Source: Bacteroidota bacterium
GTDB taxonomy: Bacteria > Bacteroidota > Bacteroidia > Chitinophagales > Chitinophagaceae
Assembly: GCA_026391435.1 (NCBI GenBank)
Contig: JAPLEJ010000045.1
Location: 26,575 to 90,574, forward strand
Length of the DNA stretch: 64,000 nt
Direction of reading: 5' to 3'
Position numbers and translations under genes: made by a program. Shown in pieces: positions 1 to 9,630 of the stretch. The notes beneath the pieces are model-generated. The model did no database searches. It worked only from the letters and a program-made list of their open reading frames with translations, and had not been told where the DNA came from. Position 1 is the first letter of the stretch; each line of letters begins with the position of its first letter.

Positions 1-749
1 TGACAGATACCAATACCAAGTTAGGGCTCTACTTTAAGTCTTATGCAGTAGGCGGTACCAAAAAGGACACCTCTGTACTATATTTTAAATACAACGTAGC
101 TAATCATGCAGATGCCAATTTCATTACAAGAAATCGGACTACTGCTGAGGCATACAAGGCGCTTAATAATAAATTAAACGATTCATTGGTATATGTTCAA
201 ACCAGTCCTGGTACCATGGTTAAAGTGGTTGTCCCTGGACTTAAAGTATTTAAGAATAAGTTGATTCATCGTGCTGAATTAATTGCAGAACAGGTCCCAG
301 ATGATGCTCGTTTGAATACCATCGAAAAACAAATGCTTCCTCCAAAATATTTATTCCTTGGAATGTATGATACAGCCACCAAGAGAGTAAGAAATGTGCC
401 GAATGATTATATAGGTACATCTAGTGCTGAGGTCTTGAGAAGATTTGGAGGCTGGTTATCCTACAAATCAATCAAAGGCTACGATCAAGTGGCCACTTAT
501 AATTTTAATGTAAGTAGATATGTACAAGGGGTTATTTCTCGTACCGATTCTATATTTGATTTCCGTATTTTAGCTCCAGTAAATGATTCTATTATGTTTG
601 TGCCACCTTATCCAAACAATAAGGCCTCTGGCGTGGATTACTTAACCAATAGCTTAGGAAACGAGCCTGCCATGGGTAGGGTTCGATTGGGTGGGGGAAA
701 ACATTCCAAATTCAGAATGAGACTACATATTTATTATTCAGATTTGTAG
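1..749 (+). CDS. DUF4270 family protein, C-terminal part (5' end outside window)
   Basis: The reading frame is open from base 3 to the stop at 747-749, so this is the last ~248 residues of a gene that begins before the window. The segment is beta-rich and ends with a Gly-rich strand (VRLGGG) followed by a basic, aromatic tail, which resembles the C-terminus of DUF4270 proteins, usually exported lipoproteins of Bacteroidota of unknown function. The lipobox and N-terminus cannot be seen. DUF4270 genes are often found near glgA in this phylum, but here glgA lies 30 kb away. Family assignment is by recognition of the C-terminal pattern only. Confidence 0.65.
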   Translation, partial: TDTNTKLGLYFKSYAVGGTKKDTSVLYFKYNVANHADANFITRNRTTAEAYKALNNKLNDSLVYVQTSPGTMVKVVVPGLKVFKNKLIHRAELIAEQVPDDARLNTIEKQMLPPKYLFLGMYDTATKRVRNVPNDYIGTSSAEVLRRFGGWLSYKSIKGYDQVATYNFNVSRYVQGVISRTDSIFDFRILAPVNDSIMFVPPYPNNKASGVDYLTNSLGNEPAMGRVRLGGGKHSKFRMRLHIYYSDL

Positions 750-779
750 TATCGATATGATTAAAACTGCTTTTATTTA

Positions 780-787
780 TATATTTG
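780..787 (+). promoter_or_regulatory. -7 promoter box of metK
   Basis: TATATTTG matches the Bacteroidota -7 consensus TAnnTTTG and ends 18 bases before the metK ATG at 806. No convincing -33 TTTG is visible. The box overlaps a TTG codon at 785 that would otherwise extend the reading frame, so it supports the ATG at 806. Confidence 0.7.
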
Positions 788-805
788 CACCTTAAATACT
801 CATCT

Positions 806-2059
806 ATGCCTTATTTATTTACTTCAGAAAGTGTTTCTGAAGGACATCCAGACAAATTAGCCGATCAGATTTCTGACGCTTTAATTGACAACTTTTTAGC
901 ATTTGACCCACAATCCAAAGTGGCATGTGAAACTTTAGTAACAACGGGTCAAGTTATTTTAGCAGGCGAAGTAAAATCTAAAGCCTATTTAGATGTTCAA
1001 ACCATTGCACGTAATGTGATCAAAAAAATTGGATATACCAAGAGTGAATATATGTTTGAAGCGGATAGTTGTGGAATTTTATCTGCCATTCATGAACAAT
1101 CAGCAGATATTAATCAAGGAGTGGATAAGAAGAAAAAAGAAGAGCAAGGTGCTGGTGACCAAGGGATGATGTTTGGTTATGCAACAAACGAAACAGACGA
1201 CTACATGCCTTTGGCTTTGGACTTAGCGCACAAAATTTTAATTGAATTAGCTGCATTAAGAAGAGAGAATAAAGCGATTACCTATTTACGCCCTGATGCA
1301 AAGTCTCAAGTAACCTTAGAGTACAACGATAAAAATCAACCTGTAAGGATTGATGCAATAGTGGTGAGTACGCAACACGATGATTTTGATGCAGAAGGAA
1401 AGATGTTAGCTAAAATCAAAAAAGACATCGTTGAAATTTTAATTCCAAGAGTTAAAGCAAAATATAAGAAATACGCTAAGTTGTTTAATAACGATATTAA
1501 GTATCATATTAACCCTACAGGCAAGTTTGTAATTGGTGGTCCTCATGGTGACACTGGTTTAACTGGTCGTAAGATTATTGTTGATACCTATGGTGGTAAA
1601 GGTGCACACGGTGGTGGCGCTTTCTCTGGTAAGGATCCAAGTAAGGTGGACCGTTCTGCAGCTTATGCAACGCGTCATATTGCTAAAAACTTAGTCGCTG
1701 CTGGTGTAGCAAGCGAAGTTTTAGTACAAGTATCTTATGCGATTGGTGTTGCTAAGCCAACATCTATTAACGTTAATACTTACGGTACAGCTAAAGTAAA
1801 ATTAACCGATGGTCAAATTGGTAAATTAGTAGAAAGCGTATTTGATATGCGTCCTTACTTTATCGAGCAAAGATTAAAGTTAAGAACACCAATGTATAGT
1901 GAAACTGCTGCATACGGACACATGGGTCGCAAAAATGAGACAGTCACTAAAACATTTACAAGCCCAGATGGAAAAACAAAAACCATGAAAGTGGAATTGT
2001 TTACTTGGGAGAAATTAGATTATGTAGCCAAAGTAAAAAAAGCGTTTGGTTTAAAATAA
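806..2059 (+). CDS. metK: S-adenosylmethionine synthase
   Basis: Makes S-adenosylmethionine from methionine and ATP in the cytosol. The 417-residue product starts at the canonical [17 protein letters not shown], with the ATP-binding His14 and Asp16 of the HPDK motif. GDQG follows at residues 117-120, and the phosphate-binding region [12 protein letters not shown] lies near residues 242-254, followed by the Gly-rich [18 protein letters not shown]. The ATG at 806 is chosen because it gives the family N-terminus and lies just downstream of a -7 box; the frame stays open upstream to a TTG at 785. The gene is monocistronic, closed by a strong terminator. No SAM riboswitch is recognisable in the short leader. 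Confidence 0.98.
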   Translation: MPYLFTSESVSEGHPDKLADQISDALIDNFLAFDPQSKVACETLVTTGQVILAGEVKSKAYLDVQTIARNVIKKIGYTKSEYMFEADSCGILSAIHEQSADINQGVDKKKKEEQGAGDQGMMFGYATNETDDYMPLALDLAHKILIELAALRRENKAITYLRPDAKSQVTLEYNDKNQPVRIDAIVVSTQHDDFDAEGKMLAKIKKDIVEILIPRVKAKYKKYAKLFNNDIKYHINPTGKFVIGGPHGDTGLTGRKIIVDTYGGKGAHGGGAFSGKDPSKVDRSAAYATRHIAKNLVAAGVASEVLVQVSYAIGVAKPTSINVNTYGTAKVKLTDGQIGKLVESVFDMRPYFIEQRLKLRTPMYSETAAYGHMGRKNETVTKTFTSPDGKTKTMKVELFTWEKLDYVAKVKKAFGLK

Positions 2060-2074
2060 AATAGTTAAAACAAT

Positions 2075-2109
2075 AAAAATCCCTTCCCGAATCTCTGGAG
2101 GGGATTTTT
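2075..2109 (+). terminator. Rho-independent terminator after metK
   Basis: A 13-bp stem (2075-2087 with 2097-2109, one T-G wobble) around a 9-base loop, with the A-tract on the left and T-tract on the right forming the outer stem. It lies 15 bases after the metK stop and ahead of the NUDIX gene. Confidence 0.85.
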
Positions 2110-2134
2110 AGTTTTATAATAAAATATATCTTGT

Positions 2135-2695
2135 ATGGAGCATGAAAAAAATCCTTGGAAAACCATTAGTGGTCAATTGGTGTATGATAATCCATGGATT
2201 AATGTAACCGAGTATCAAGTCATTACGCCCGCGGGTACGCCAGGTATTTATGGGAAAGTACATTTTAAAAATATTGCGATTGGTGTCATTGCATTAGATG
2301 AGCAAGGGAATACTTATTTGGTAGGTCAACACCGCTTTGTATTAGATTCCTATAGTTGGGAGATTACAGAAGGGGGCTGCCCGGAAGGCACCGATTATCT
2401 TGAAACCGCTAAGAGAGAATTGAAGGAAGAGACGGGGTTTGAAGCAAAACAATGGACCGAAATTTTACGATTACATGTTTCAAATTCAGTTTCGGATGAA
2501 TTTGCAGTGGTGTATGTGGCACAACAATTAATTGCAGGGGAATCAGCACCAGAAGACACCGAAAAGTTAGCCATTAAAAAACTACCCTTTGCTGAGGCCG
2601 TTCAATGGGTGATGGAGGGCAAGATCACAGATTCCATTTCGGTAGCTGCTATTTTAAAATGGCATTTCATTCAATCTAATGCAGGACATAAGTAA
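2135..2695 (+). CDS. NUDIX hydrolase, ADP-ribose pyrophosphatase-like
   Basis: Predicted to hydrolyse a nucleoside diphosphate linked to another group, ADP-ribose being the closest guess. The 186-residue protein has a NUDIX box at residues 81-101 with the key catalytic run RELKEETG (R94, E95, E98, E99). The upstream Glu of the strict consensus is replaced by Thr86 (PEGTDYLE), a change I associate with several ADP-sugar pyrophosphatase-like members. The N-terminal beta extension (WKTISGQLVYDNPWINV) is typical of the ADPRase branch. It starts a forward run with rlmB, with 33 bases between. Substrate is not determined by sequence alone. Confidence 0.88.
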   Translation: MEHEKNPWKTISGQLVYDNPWINVTEYQVITPAGTPGIYGKVHFKNIAIGVIALDEQGNTYLVGQHRFVLDSYSWEITEGGCPEGTDYLETAKRELKEETGFEAKQWTEILRLHVSNSVSDEFAVVYVAQQLIAGESAPEDTEKLAIKKLPFAEAVQWVMEGKITDSISVAAILKWHFIQSNAGHK

Positions 2696-2714
2696 ATGGA
2701 TAATCATAATTGAG

Positions 2715-2722
2715 TAACTTTG
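2715..2722 (+). promoter_or_regulatory. -7 promoter box of rlmB
   Basis: TAACTTTG matches TAnnTTTG. It ends only 6 bases before the ATG at 2729, so transcription would begin at or next to the start codon (leaderless or nearly so). Confidence 0.6.
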
Positions 2723-2728
2723 AAAAAT

Positions 2729-3550
2729 ATGGAAGATCGACAACAAAAATCTGGGAGGCCTTATCAATCAAAGCCTCGTTTTAATAAACCGCGTTCAGCA
2801 ACCACTGAACGAAAATTTATTATTGGCAGACAGCCCATTTTAGAGTCTTTTGGTACTGATACCAATATTGAAAAAATATTAATTCAAAAAAATGCAGATG
2901 GCGAAGGATTAAATGAGATTAAACATTTTGCAAGGGAAAAGAATATTCCCATTCAATTAGTGCCTATTGAAAAATTAAATGGAATGACCAAGGCAAATCA
3001 CCAAGGGGTGCTGGCCTTTATATCTGCAGTTAAATATTTGGATTTACAAGAAGTGATTGACTTTGTTGTTTCCAAGGGAGAGACGCCTTTATTTTTAATG
3101 TTAGATGGGGTGACAGATGTAAGAAATATTGGCGCCATTAGTAGGAGTATACATTGCTGTGGTGCTCAAGCTTTAATTATTCCTGATAAAGGAGTGGGCG
3201 CACTTAATGAGGAAGCGTTTAAAAGTAGTGCTGGTGCATTGGAACATATACAAGTAGTTAGAGTATCTAGTTTATTAAAAGCTATTGATGCGCTTCATTT
3301 AAATGGCATACAAGTTTTTACAAGTGAAATGCGCGCCGATAAAAATATTCATGAATTAGATTTAACCATCCCCTCTTGTATTATTATGGGTGATGAGGGG
3401 AGAGGTGTTACGCCTTATTTAGCCAAGGCGGCAGATTATTTCTTTAAAATACCGATGGCTACCAATTTTGATTCATTTAATGTATCCGTAGCAGCAGGAA
3501 TTATTTTATATGAAGCCATGAAGCAAAGAATGTTTCCGATCAATCAATAA
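2729..3550 (+). CDS. rlmB: 23S rRNA (guanosine-2'-O-)-methyltransferase, SpoU/TrmH family
   Basis: Predicted to methylate the 2'-O of a guanosine in 23S rRNA (G2251 in E. coli) using SAM. The 273-residue protein has a basic disordered N-terminus (~30 residues), a substrate-binding domain beginning FIIGRQPILES, then the SpoU knot with motif 1 (DVRNIGAISRS), motif 2 (IIMGDEGRGV) and motif 3 (FNVSVAAGIILYEA). The ATG at 2729 is preferred over an in-frame TTG at 2720, which falls in the -7 box. TrmH-family members overlap in target, so RlmB versus another 2'-O-methyltransferase is an inference from overall architecture. Confidence 0.88.
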   Translation: MEDRQQKSGRPYQSKPRFNKPRSATTERKFIIGRQPILESFGTDTNIEKILIQKNADGEGLNEIKHFAREKNIPIQLVPIEKLNGMTKANHQGVLAFISAVKYLDLQEVIDFVVSKGETPLFLMLDGVTDVRNIGAISRSIHCCGAQALIIPDKGVGALNEEAFKSSAGALEHIQVVRVSSLLKAIDALHLNGIQVFTSEMRADKNIHELDLTIPSCIIMGDEGRGVTPYLAKAADYFFKIPMATNFDSFNVSVAAGIILYEAMKQRMFPINQ

Positions 3551-3575
3551 AGCATGCCTACAAGTAGGTTAAATT

Positions 3576-4586
3576 ATGAGCCAAATAAAATTTAAATTAA
3601 CCTTAGATTCAAAGCGGTCCGAATATCCAATAGGGTACAGAGATCAACTATTTTTAATGGGGTCTTGTTTTTCTGAAAATATGGGCGCCAAACTAAATAC
3701 ACATCTATTTAATGTACTTGAAAATTCACATGGTATTTTATTTAATCCGATCAGTGTTTGCAACGCCATTGAAGATTGTATTATTCAAAAAAAATACACT
3801 TCCTCCGACTTATTTTTTTTGAATGATGTTTGGAATAGCTGGAATCACCATAGTAAGTTATCCGGTATTACTGAGTTAGAGGCCCTCAATAAAATAAATG
3901 AATCCATTAACCAAGGCCATGCTTATTTAAAATCGGCTAATCATTTGGTGATCACATTAGGTTCAGCCTGGTTATATCAATTGAACAATAATGCTCCATC
4001 GGCTAAGGGGCAAGTGGTTGCCAATAACCATAAGGCACCTGCGACTTGGTTTGATAAATATTTAATGAAGTCCGATATTTTAATTGAATTACTTCAAAAT
4101 ACGGTGAAGCAATTAAAGCAGTTTAATCCTCATTTGCATATTATTTTTACCATTAGCCCGGTTCGTCATTTGAGAGAAGGTTTAGTTGAGAATAATCGGA
4201 GTAAGGCAGTTTTAATTCAAGCTGTCCATGAAGTGGTTTCGCAATTTGACGCATTGGAATACTTTCCTGCTTATGAATATGTAATGGATGACCTTAGAGA
4301 TTACCGATTTTATGCCGAGGACTTGGTGCACCCTAACTATGCAGCTTCTCAATATGTATGGGAAAAATTAGTAGAAACTTATATGGACAAGGATACCCAA
4401 TCCATCATGAAGCAGGTAGCTGAACTTCAATTAGCAATGCAGCATAAACCTTTTTTTCAAGGCTCTGAAAGCCATCAAGCATTTTTGCAAAATTGTATTG
4501 TAAAAACGGAGCGATTGTTGACGACCTATCCTTATTTAAATTTCTCGTCCCATTTGTCGCATTTTAACGCCCAATTAGTTAAATAA
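3576..4586 (+). CDS. GSCFA domain protein, SGNH-hydrolase-like
   Basis: A 336-residue protein of the GSCFA family (PF08885), a poorly characterised branch of the SGNH/GDSL hydrolase clan. The signature appears as LMGSCFSENMG with candidate nucleophile Ser30, and a block-V-like DLVHPNY contains Asp249 and His252. HGILFNPIS and ITLGSAWLY are further family-like blocks. No signal peptide or membrane segment is evident, so it is probably cytosolic. It lies 25 bases after rlmB and 32 before the penicillin acylase gene, in a probable transcription unit. The substrate is unknown; an esterase or acetyl-transfer role is only a guess from the clan. Confidence 0.85.
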   Translation: MSQIKFKLTLDSKRSEYPIGYRDQLFLMGSCFSENMGAKLNTHLFNVLENSHGILFNPISVCNAIEDCIIQKKYTSSDLFFLNDVWNSWNHHSKLSGITELEALNKINESINQGHAYLKSANHLVITLGSAWLYQLNNNAPSAKGQVVANNHKAPATWFDKYLMKSDILIELLQNTVKQLKQFNPHLHIIFTISPVRHLREGLVENNRSKAVLIQAVHEVVSQFDALEYFPAYEYVMDDLRDYRFYAEDLVHPNYAASQYVWEKLVETYMDKDTQSIMKQVAELQLAMQHKPFFQGSESHQAFLQNCIVKTERLLTTYPYLNFSSHLSHFNAQLVK

Positions 4587-4618
4587 TATTGCGTAATTTA
4601 GTAGTCTAAATACATGTT

Positions 4619-7093
4619 ATGCGATTATTGCCATTGATAGCAAGCGCTATCCTCACCACCGGATTGGTTTTTACTTTAGATACGCAACTTAAAATTGGAA
4701 ATACAAAAGCACCGAGATTAGGTTATTTTTTATCTCCGCAACATGGATTTTGGAAGAATGCTGAAAAAATTAATACCAATTTCGATGCCACCATCATCGC
4801 TAATGAATTAAAAGGAAATGTAGATGTCTATGTAGATGATAGATTGGTTCCGCATATTTATGCTGATCATGATGACGATGCTTATTTTGTTCAAGGCTAT
4901 TTACACGCAAAGTTTAGGTTGTGGCAAATGGATTTTGAAACCCGCGTGGCATCGGGTAGGTTAAGTGAAATTGCAGGAGCAGATAAATTACCCATTGATC
5001 GATTATTTAGAAGATTAGGCATGCCTTATGGCGCCGAACAAACTGAGGCAAATATTAATGCAAATAATCCCACTATGAAAGCAACTGTAGATGCTTATAC
5101 AGCAGGGGTGAATGCTTATATTAAACAATTGGATCCCGCGGATTTGCCTTTTGAATTTAAGCTGATGAATTATGCACCAGAGGATTGGACACCCAAAAAA
5201 ACATATTTATTTTTGATGTTCATGTCCTATGACTTAACTGGCCGTTCTGCCTCAGTCGATTTACAATTAACCAATACAAGGGATTATTTAGGATATGATT
5301 TGTTTGATAAATTATATACAAATAAACAAGACTCCTTAGATCCTATTATACCCAAAGGAACTGTTTATGCAAAGCCTTCTATCATTCCAATAAAGCCAGC
5401 CAATTCAGATTCGGCTTATTTACATACTACAAATGCATTGGCGTTTAATAATGTAGAAATGCTAGAGGCGCCCGATAAGAATAATGGAAGTAATAATTGG
5501 GCGGTGTCTGGAACTAAAACAAAGTCGGGAAGGCCTATATTATCTAGTGATCCACATTTAGGTTTAAACCTACCTTCTTTATGGTACGAAATTCAAATTA
5601 CAACGCCCACACACAGTACTTATGGTGCTAGCTTCCCAGGTTCTCCAGCAGTAATTATTGGATTTAATGATAGCTTAGCTTGGGGTGTGACCAATGCAGG
5701 TCGCGATGTATTTGATTATTATGAAATTAAATTTAAAGACAGTACTCAAAATGAATATTGGTACAATGGTGCTTGGAAGTCGACAACAAAGAGAAAGGAA
5801 ATCATTAAAGTGAAAGACAGTGCCGATGTGATTGAAGATATTGCAATGACGCATTGGGGTCCAACGATGTTTGATACACATTATCAAAATACGCAATCCA
5901 AAGGCCGTAGTTTAGGAGTTCATTGGACAGCACATTATTCATCTACAGGTGTTGAAACATTTTGTCTTTTAAACAGAGCAAAAAATTATGAGGATTATTT
6001 ACATGCTATATCATTATGGACCTGCCCTGGACAAAACTTTGTTTTAGCAACTAAAACAGGAGATATTGCAATTAAGCAACAAGGAAGTTTTGTAGCAAGA
6101 TGGGAGCGACAAGGTGATTTTATTATGCCTGGAGAGGACTCTAGTTATGCATGGCAAGGGATCATTCCTAATGATGAAAATCCAATGATTAAAAATCCAG
6201 CTCGTGGATTTGTAAGTAGTGCTAATCAGCCCGCAACAGATCCCACTTATCCTTATTATTTAGGAGCTGCTTCAGCTTTTCCATTGTATCGTGGTATTAG
6301 TGTCAATAAACATTTGACCAGCATGAATCAAATTACGCCACAGGATATGCAAGCGTTGCAAACAGACAACTATAATGTATTTGCAGCCACTGCCCGTCCA
6401 GCTATGATGCGGTATTTACAATTGGATCAATTAAGTAATGATGCCAAACGAATGGTTAATGAAATGACGAATTGGGATTTAAATAATAGCGTTCATTCAA
6501 AAGGCATCACGGTATTCAAAATCATTTGGGATAGTGTGGAGCAAGCCGTATGGGGTGATGAATTAGCAGGATCTGCAATTCCATTAACCAAGCCTGAAGC
6601 TTTTGTATTACTAGATCAAATGAACAAAGATTCTAATTGGGTGATTGCTGATAATATTCGTACCAAAGATAAAGTCGAGAACTTTAAAGATCAAGTTACT
6701 TTGGGAGTAGAGCGAGCCACTAAAAAATTATTGGAATTAGAAAAAGAGAATAAATTAGAATGGTCTTTATTTAAAGCAACACGCATTTTACATTTAACTA
6801 AAATGCCTGCATTGAGTAGATTAAATTTACCCATAGGAGGGGGCGTTAATATCATTAATGCAACCACCGAAAATCACGGCCCTAGTTGGAGAATGATTGT
6901 TCATTTAACCGACGAAATTGAAGCCTATGGTTTATACCCTGGAGGTCAAAGTGGTAATCCAGGCAGTCCCTATTATGATAGTTTTGTAAACACATGGGCT
7001 GCGGGACAATATTATAGATTTTTGTTTTTAGGAAAAGAAAAACTAAAACAAAATGCAAGAACAAAATGGCATCTTCAATTTAAAGCGGCTTAG
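4619..7093 (+). CDS. Penicillin acylase (Ntn-hydrolase) family protein
   Basis: An 824-residue precursor of the penicillin amidase family (PF01804), enzymes that hydrolyse amide bonds of penicillins, N-acyl-homoserine lactones or other acyl amides. Residues 1-20 form a hydrophobic leader (LLPLIASAILTTGLVF), so it is probably periplasmic. The alpha chain follows, then the spacer and the conserved NNGSNNWAVSG, whose Ser291 would become the N-terminal nucleophile of the beta chain after self-cleavage. Further family blocks are SSDPHLGLNLPSLWYE and the late GGVNIINATTENHGPSWR. The physiological substrate is not predictable; penicillin need not be one. It is followed 30 bases later by a small membrane protein gene. 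Confidence 0.93.
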   Translation: MRLLPLIASAILTTGLVFTLDTQLKIGNTKAPRLGYFLSPQHGFWKNAEKINTNFDATIIANELKGNVDVYVDDRLVPHIYADHDDDAYFVQGYLHAKFRLWQMDFETRVASGRLSEIAGADKLPIDRLFRRLGMPYGAEQTEANINANNPTMKATVDAYTAGVNAYIKQLDPADLPFEFKLMNYAPEDWTPKKTYLFLMFMSYDLTGRSASVDLQLTNTRDYLGYDLFDKLYTNKQDSLDPIIPKGTVYAKPSIIPIKPANSDSAYLHTTNALAFNNVEMLEAPDKNNGSNNWAVSGTKTKSGRPILSSDPHLGLNLPSLWYEIQITTPTHSTYGASFPGSPAVIIGFNDSLAWGVTNAGRDVFDYYEIKFKDSTQNEYWYNGAWKSTTKRKEIIKVKDSADVIEDIAMTHWGPTMFDTHYQNTQSKGRSLGVHWTAHYSSTGVETFCLLNRAKNYEDYLHAISLWTCPGQNFVLATKTGDIAIKQQGSFVARWERQGDFIMPGEDSSYAWQGIIPNDENPMIKNPARGFVSSANQPATDPTYPYYLGAASAFPLYRGISVNKHLTSMNQITPQDMQALQTDNYNVFAATARPAMMRYLQLDQLSNDAKRMVNEMTNWDLNNSVHSKGITVFKIIWDSVEQAVWGDELAGSAIPLTKPEAFVLLDQMNKDSNWVIADNIRTKDKVENFKDQVTLGVERATKKLLELEKENKLEWSLFKATRILHLTKMPALSRLNLPIGGGVNIINATTENHGPSWRMIVHLTDEIEAYGLYPGGQSGNPGSPYYDSFVNTWAAGQYYRFLFLGKEKLKQNARTKWHLQFKAA

Positions 7094-7123
7094 TTAAAAT
7101 TAATTATCCTTAAAAAGAATATC

Positions 7124-7474
7124 ATGAAAATATTAATCAGTATTATATTATCAGCCTTGTTAGCCTATGCTGCAGGTATATATGGCAACCTTCCTTGGTG
7201 GAGTTTTGTTATCACTAATTTAGTAGTATCGATTGCCATTCCTCAAAAAGCGTTCTTCTCTTTTTTATCTGGCTTTATTGCTATAGGATTATTATGGTGC
7301 GGGTTAGCTATTTTATTAGATCAAGGGAATGACCATATTTTATCAATGAAAGTGGCTACAATATTACCTTTAAAGGGTTCATACATAGCATTAATCGCTT
7401 TAACTACTTTTATTGGGGCATTATTAGGAGGATTGGCTTCCTTGACAGGAAGTTTTGTGAGGTCTACAAAGTAA
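7124..7474 (+). CDS. Small four-helix membrane protein, unknown function
   Basis: A 116-residue very hydrophobic protein with about four predicted membrane segments (near residues 3-20, 27-45, 46-66 and 85-108). I do not recognise the family. It starts with ATG 30 bases after the penicillin acylase gene and may be co-transcribed with it. The second and third helices are separated by a short polar IPQKAF segment, and the C-terminus is basic (RSTK), suggesting a cytosolic tail. No catalytic motif is visible. Confidence 0.7.
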   Translation: MKILISIILSALLAYAAGIYGNLPWWSFVITNLVVSIAIPQKAFFSFLSGFIAIGLLWCGLAILLDQGNDHILSMKVATILPLKGSYIALIALTTFIGALLGGLASLTGSFVRSTK

Positions 7475-7501
7475 TGAGTATGTAACTAGGAACTTATTAT
7501 T

Positions 7502-7509
7502 TATATTTG
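7502..7509 (+). promoter_or_regulatory. -7 promoter box of trhO
   Basis: TATATTTG matches TAnnTTTG, 42 bases before the trhO ATG. The leader in between contains a small hairpin (TCCCAA at 7520-7525 with TTGGGA at 7533-7538) ending 13 bases before the start codon. Confidence 0.6.
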
Positions 7510-7551
7510 CATTGAATTTTCCCAACCTGTAATTGGGATTAAATTTATTTT

Positions 7552-8592
7552 ATGTCAGTATTGCACAATCGTATCTCCAATAAGGAGTTAAAAGAAAAAT
7601 TATACCAGGAAAATTTTCCTCGTATCACCATAAGTTTTTACCAGTATTTTTCCATCAAGGATCCAGTGCAATTCAGAGATGATTTGTATCAAGGATTAAA
7701 TGCTTTGCAAGTGTTTGGGCGAATTTATGTTGCACAAGAGGGAATCAATGCGCAAATAAGTGTACCCTCGCATTTGTTTGAAAATTTCAAAAAATATTTA
7801 TACGTTATTCCTGAATTGAATGAACTTAGATTAAATACTGCGGTGAACGACAATGGGAAAAGTTTTTGGGCACTAAGAATTAAAACCCGTGCAAAAATTG
7901 TCGCTGATGGCATTGATGATCCAAATTTTAGTATGGAAAATAAAGGCAAATATGTAACTGCCCAACAAATGAATTCGATGTTGGATTCGTCAGAAACCAT
8001 TGTCATTGACATGCGCAATCATTACGAATATGAAGTGGGTCATTTTGAAAAAGCAATTGAAATTCCATCAGATACTTTTAGGGATCAATTACCCATGGCC
8101 GCTGATATGATGAAGGGAAAAAAAGAAGCAAATATAATCATGTATTGTACTGGAGGTATTCGTTGTGAAAAAGCCAGTGCCTATATGTTGCACCATGGTT
8201 TTAAAAATGTTTTTCATTTGGAAGGAGGTATCATTAACTATGCGAATAAAATTAAGGAAGCTGGATTGGAAAGCAAATTTAAAGGGAAAAACTTTGTATT
8301 TGATGATCGATTGGGGGAGAAAATAACAGATGATATTATTTCAAAATGTCATCAATGTGGGGCGCCTTGCGATACGCATACCAATTGCAAAAACGACGGC
8401 TGTCATTTATTATTTATTCAATGTCCAAAATGCGCTGAGACATATGCTGGATGTTGCACACAGAGTTGCACTGACATCGTTCATTTGCCAATAGAAAAAC
8501 AAATTGAACTGCGAAAAGGGATCGACAAAGGGCAGCAAATATTTAATAAAAGCAAACAGCGATTAAGACCTAGATTAGGAATAGATATTTAG
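7552..8592 (+). CDS. trhO: tRNA uridine(34) hydroxylase, rhodanese domain (TrhO/YceA)
   Basis: Predicted to introduce the 5-hydroxyl on U34 of certain tRNAs. The 346-residue protein has an N-terminal acylphosphatase-like UPF0176 domain (about residues 20-125), a rhodanese domain (about 130-230) with the active Cys in [11 protein letters not shown], and a C-terminal Cys-rich region (CHQC, CPKC, CCTQSC) that probably binds zinc. This order is diagnostic for the family. It has its own -7 box and a leader of about 35 bases. It converges on purC with only 6 bases between the two stop codons and no terminator there. Confidence 0.93.
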   Translation: MSVLHNRISNKELKEKLYQENFPRITISFYQYFSIKDPVQFRDDLYQGLNALQVFGRIYVAQEGINAQISVPSHLFENFKKYLYVIPELNELRLNTAVNDNGKSFWALRIKTRAKIVADGIDDPNFSMENKGKYVTAQQMNSMLDSSETIVIDMRNHYEYEVGHFEKAIEIPSDTFRDQLPMAADMMKGKKEANIIMYCTGGIRCEKASAYMLHHGFKNVFHLEGGIINYANKIKEAGLESKFKGKNFVFDDRLGEKITDDIISKCHQCGAPCDTHTNCKNDGCHLLFIQCPKCAETYAGCCTQSCTDIVHLPIEKQIELRKGIDKGQQIFNKSKQRLRPRLGIDI

Positions 8593-8598
8593 TTATTC

Positions 8599-9531
8599 TT
8601 ACAAGGATCCTAATTTTGTCAAAGAAGCTGACACTAAACTAAAAGTTTCTTCGTCAGATAATTTTTGAGGTGCAAATTTTTCGCCAATCACTTGCTCGTA
8701 AAGTTCAATGTATCTTTTAGAAATGGTATCAATCCATTCAACAGACATAAAGGGAACCGTTTGACCTTCCTTACCCATAAAATTATTTTCAATCAACCAC
8801 TCTCGTACAAATTCCTTGCTGAGTTGTTTTTGTTTTTCTTTATTTTTTTGTCTCTGCTCAAAACCATCTGCATAAAAATAACGTGAAGAATCGGGTGTAT
8901 GAATTTCATCCATTAAATAAACGGTGTCGCCAATTTTCCCAAATTCATATTTTGTATCTACTAAAATCAAGCCTTGTTTTGCAGCAATTTCTTTTCCTCT
9001 TTGGAATAAAGCAAGTGCATATTTTTCTAAAACTTTCCAATCGGCTTCACTAGCCAATCCTTGTCTAATGATGTCTTCCTTTGCAATGTCTTCATCATGA
9101 CCCTCACTTGCTTTAGTGGATGGGGTGATAATGGGGGTAGGGAAAAAGTCATTTTCATTTAATCCTTCGGCTAATTGAATGCCACATAAAATACGACCCC
9201 CATTTTGATAGGTGCGCCATGCATGACCTACTAAATTGCCTCTCACCACCATTTCAATTTTAAAGGGGACACATTTTTTCCCAATCGCCACATTGGGCGC
9301 GGGGGTGTCTAATAGCCAATTGGGGCAAATATCCTTTGTTGCCTTCAACATATAGGCCGCTATCTGATTTAATACCTGGCCTTTAAAAGGGATAGGGTTA
9401 GGTAAAATAACATCAAATGCCGAGATTCTATCACTTGCAACCATTACAAGTAGTTCATTTTCAATGTAATAGACATCTCTTACTTTGCCATGGTAAGTAT
9501 TGATTTGGCCTGGGAAGGGTGTGGATTTCAT
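8599..9531 (-). CDS. purC: Phosphoribosylaminoimidazole-succinocarboxamide synthase
   Basis: Joins CAIR and aspartate with ATP to form SAICAR in purine synthesis. The 310-residue product has the family blocks [11 protein letters not shown] near the N-terminus, [32 protein letters not shown], and [12 protein letters not shown] with [12 protein letters not shown] toward the C-terminus. The length fits the longer purC form seen in Bacteroidota and eukaryote-like enzymes rather than the ~240-residue E. coli type. The ATG at 9531 is the first in frame and gives a normal N-terminus. It is monocistronic, with purM some 33 kb away. Confidence 0.97.
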   Translation of the reverse strand: MKSTPFPGQINTYHGKVRDVYYIENELLVMVASDRISAFDVILPNPIPFKGQVLNQIAAYMLKATKDICPNWLLDTPAPNVAIGKKCVPFKIEMVVRGNLVGHAWRTYQNGGRILCGIQLAEGLNENDFFPTPIITPSTKASEGHDEDIAKEDIIRQGLASEADWKVLEKYALALFQRGKEIAAKQGLILVDTKYEFGKIGDTVYLMDEIHTPDSSRYFYADGFEQRQKNKEKQKQLSKEFVREWLIENNFMGKEGQTVPFMSVEWIDTISKRYIELYEQVIGEKFAPQKLSDEETFSLVSASLTKLGSL

Positions 9532-9630
9532 AGCACTAAATTAAAAGTTTTAACACAATTTTGATAATTTTTTCTGAAGTGGGAACAATTCAGTATTTTT
9601 AACTACGATTCATCTTAAAAACAATTAAAT

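Noticed and set aside
740..805. SAM riboswitch upstream of metK
   Set aside because: Only about 55 bases separate the genes, the -7 box ends 18 bases before the ATG, and no SAM-riboswitch stems can be drawn.
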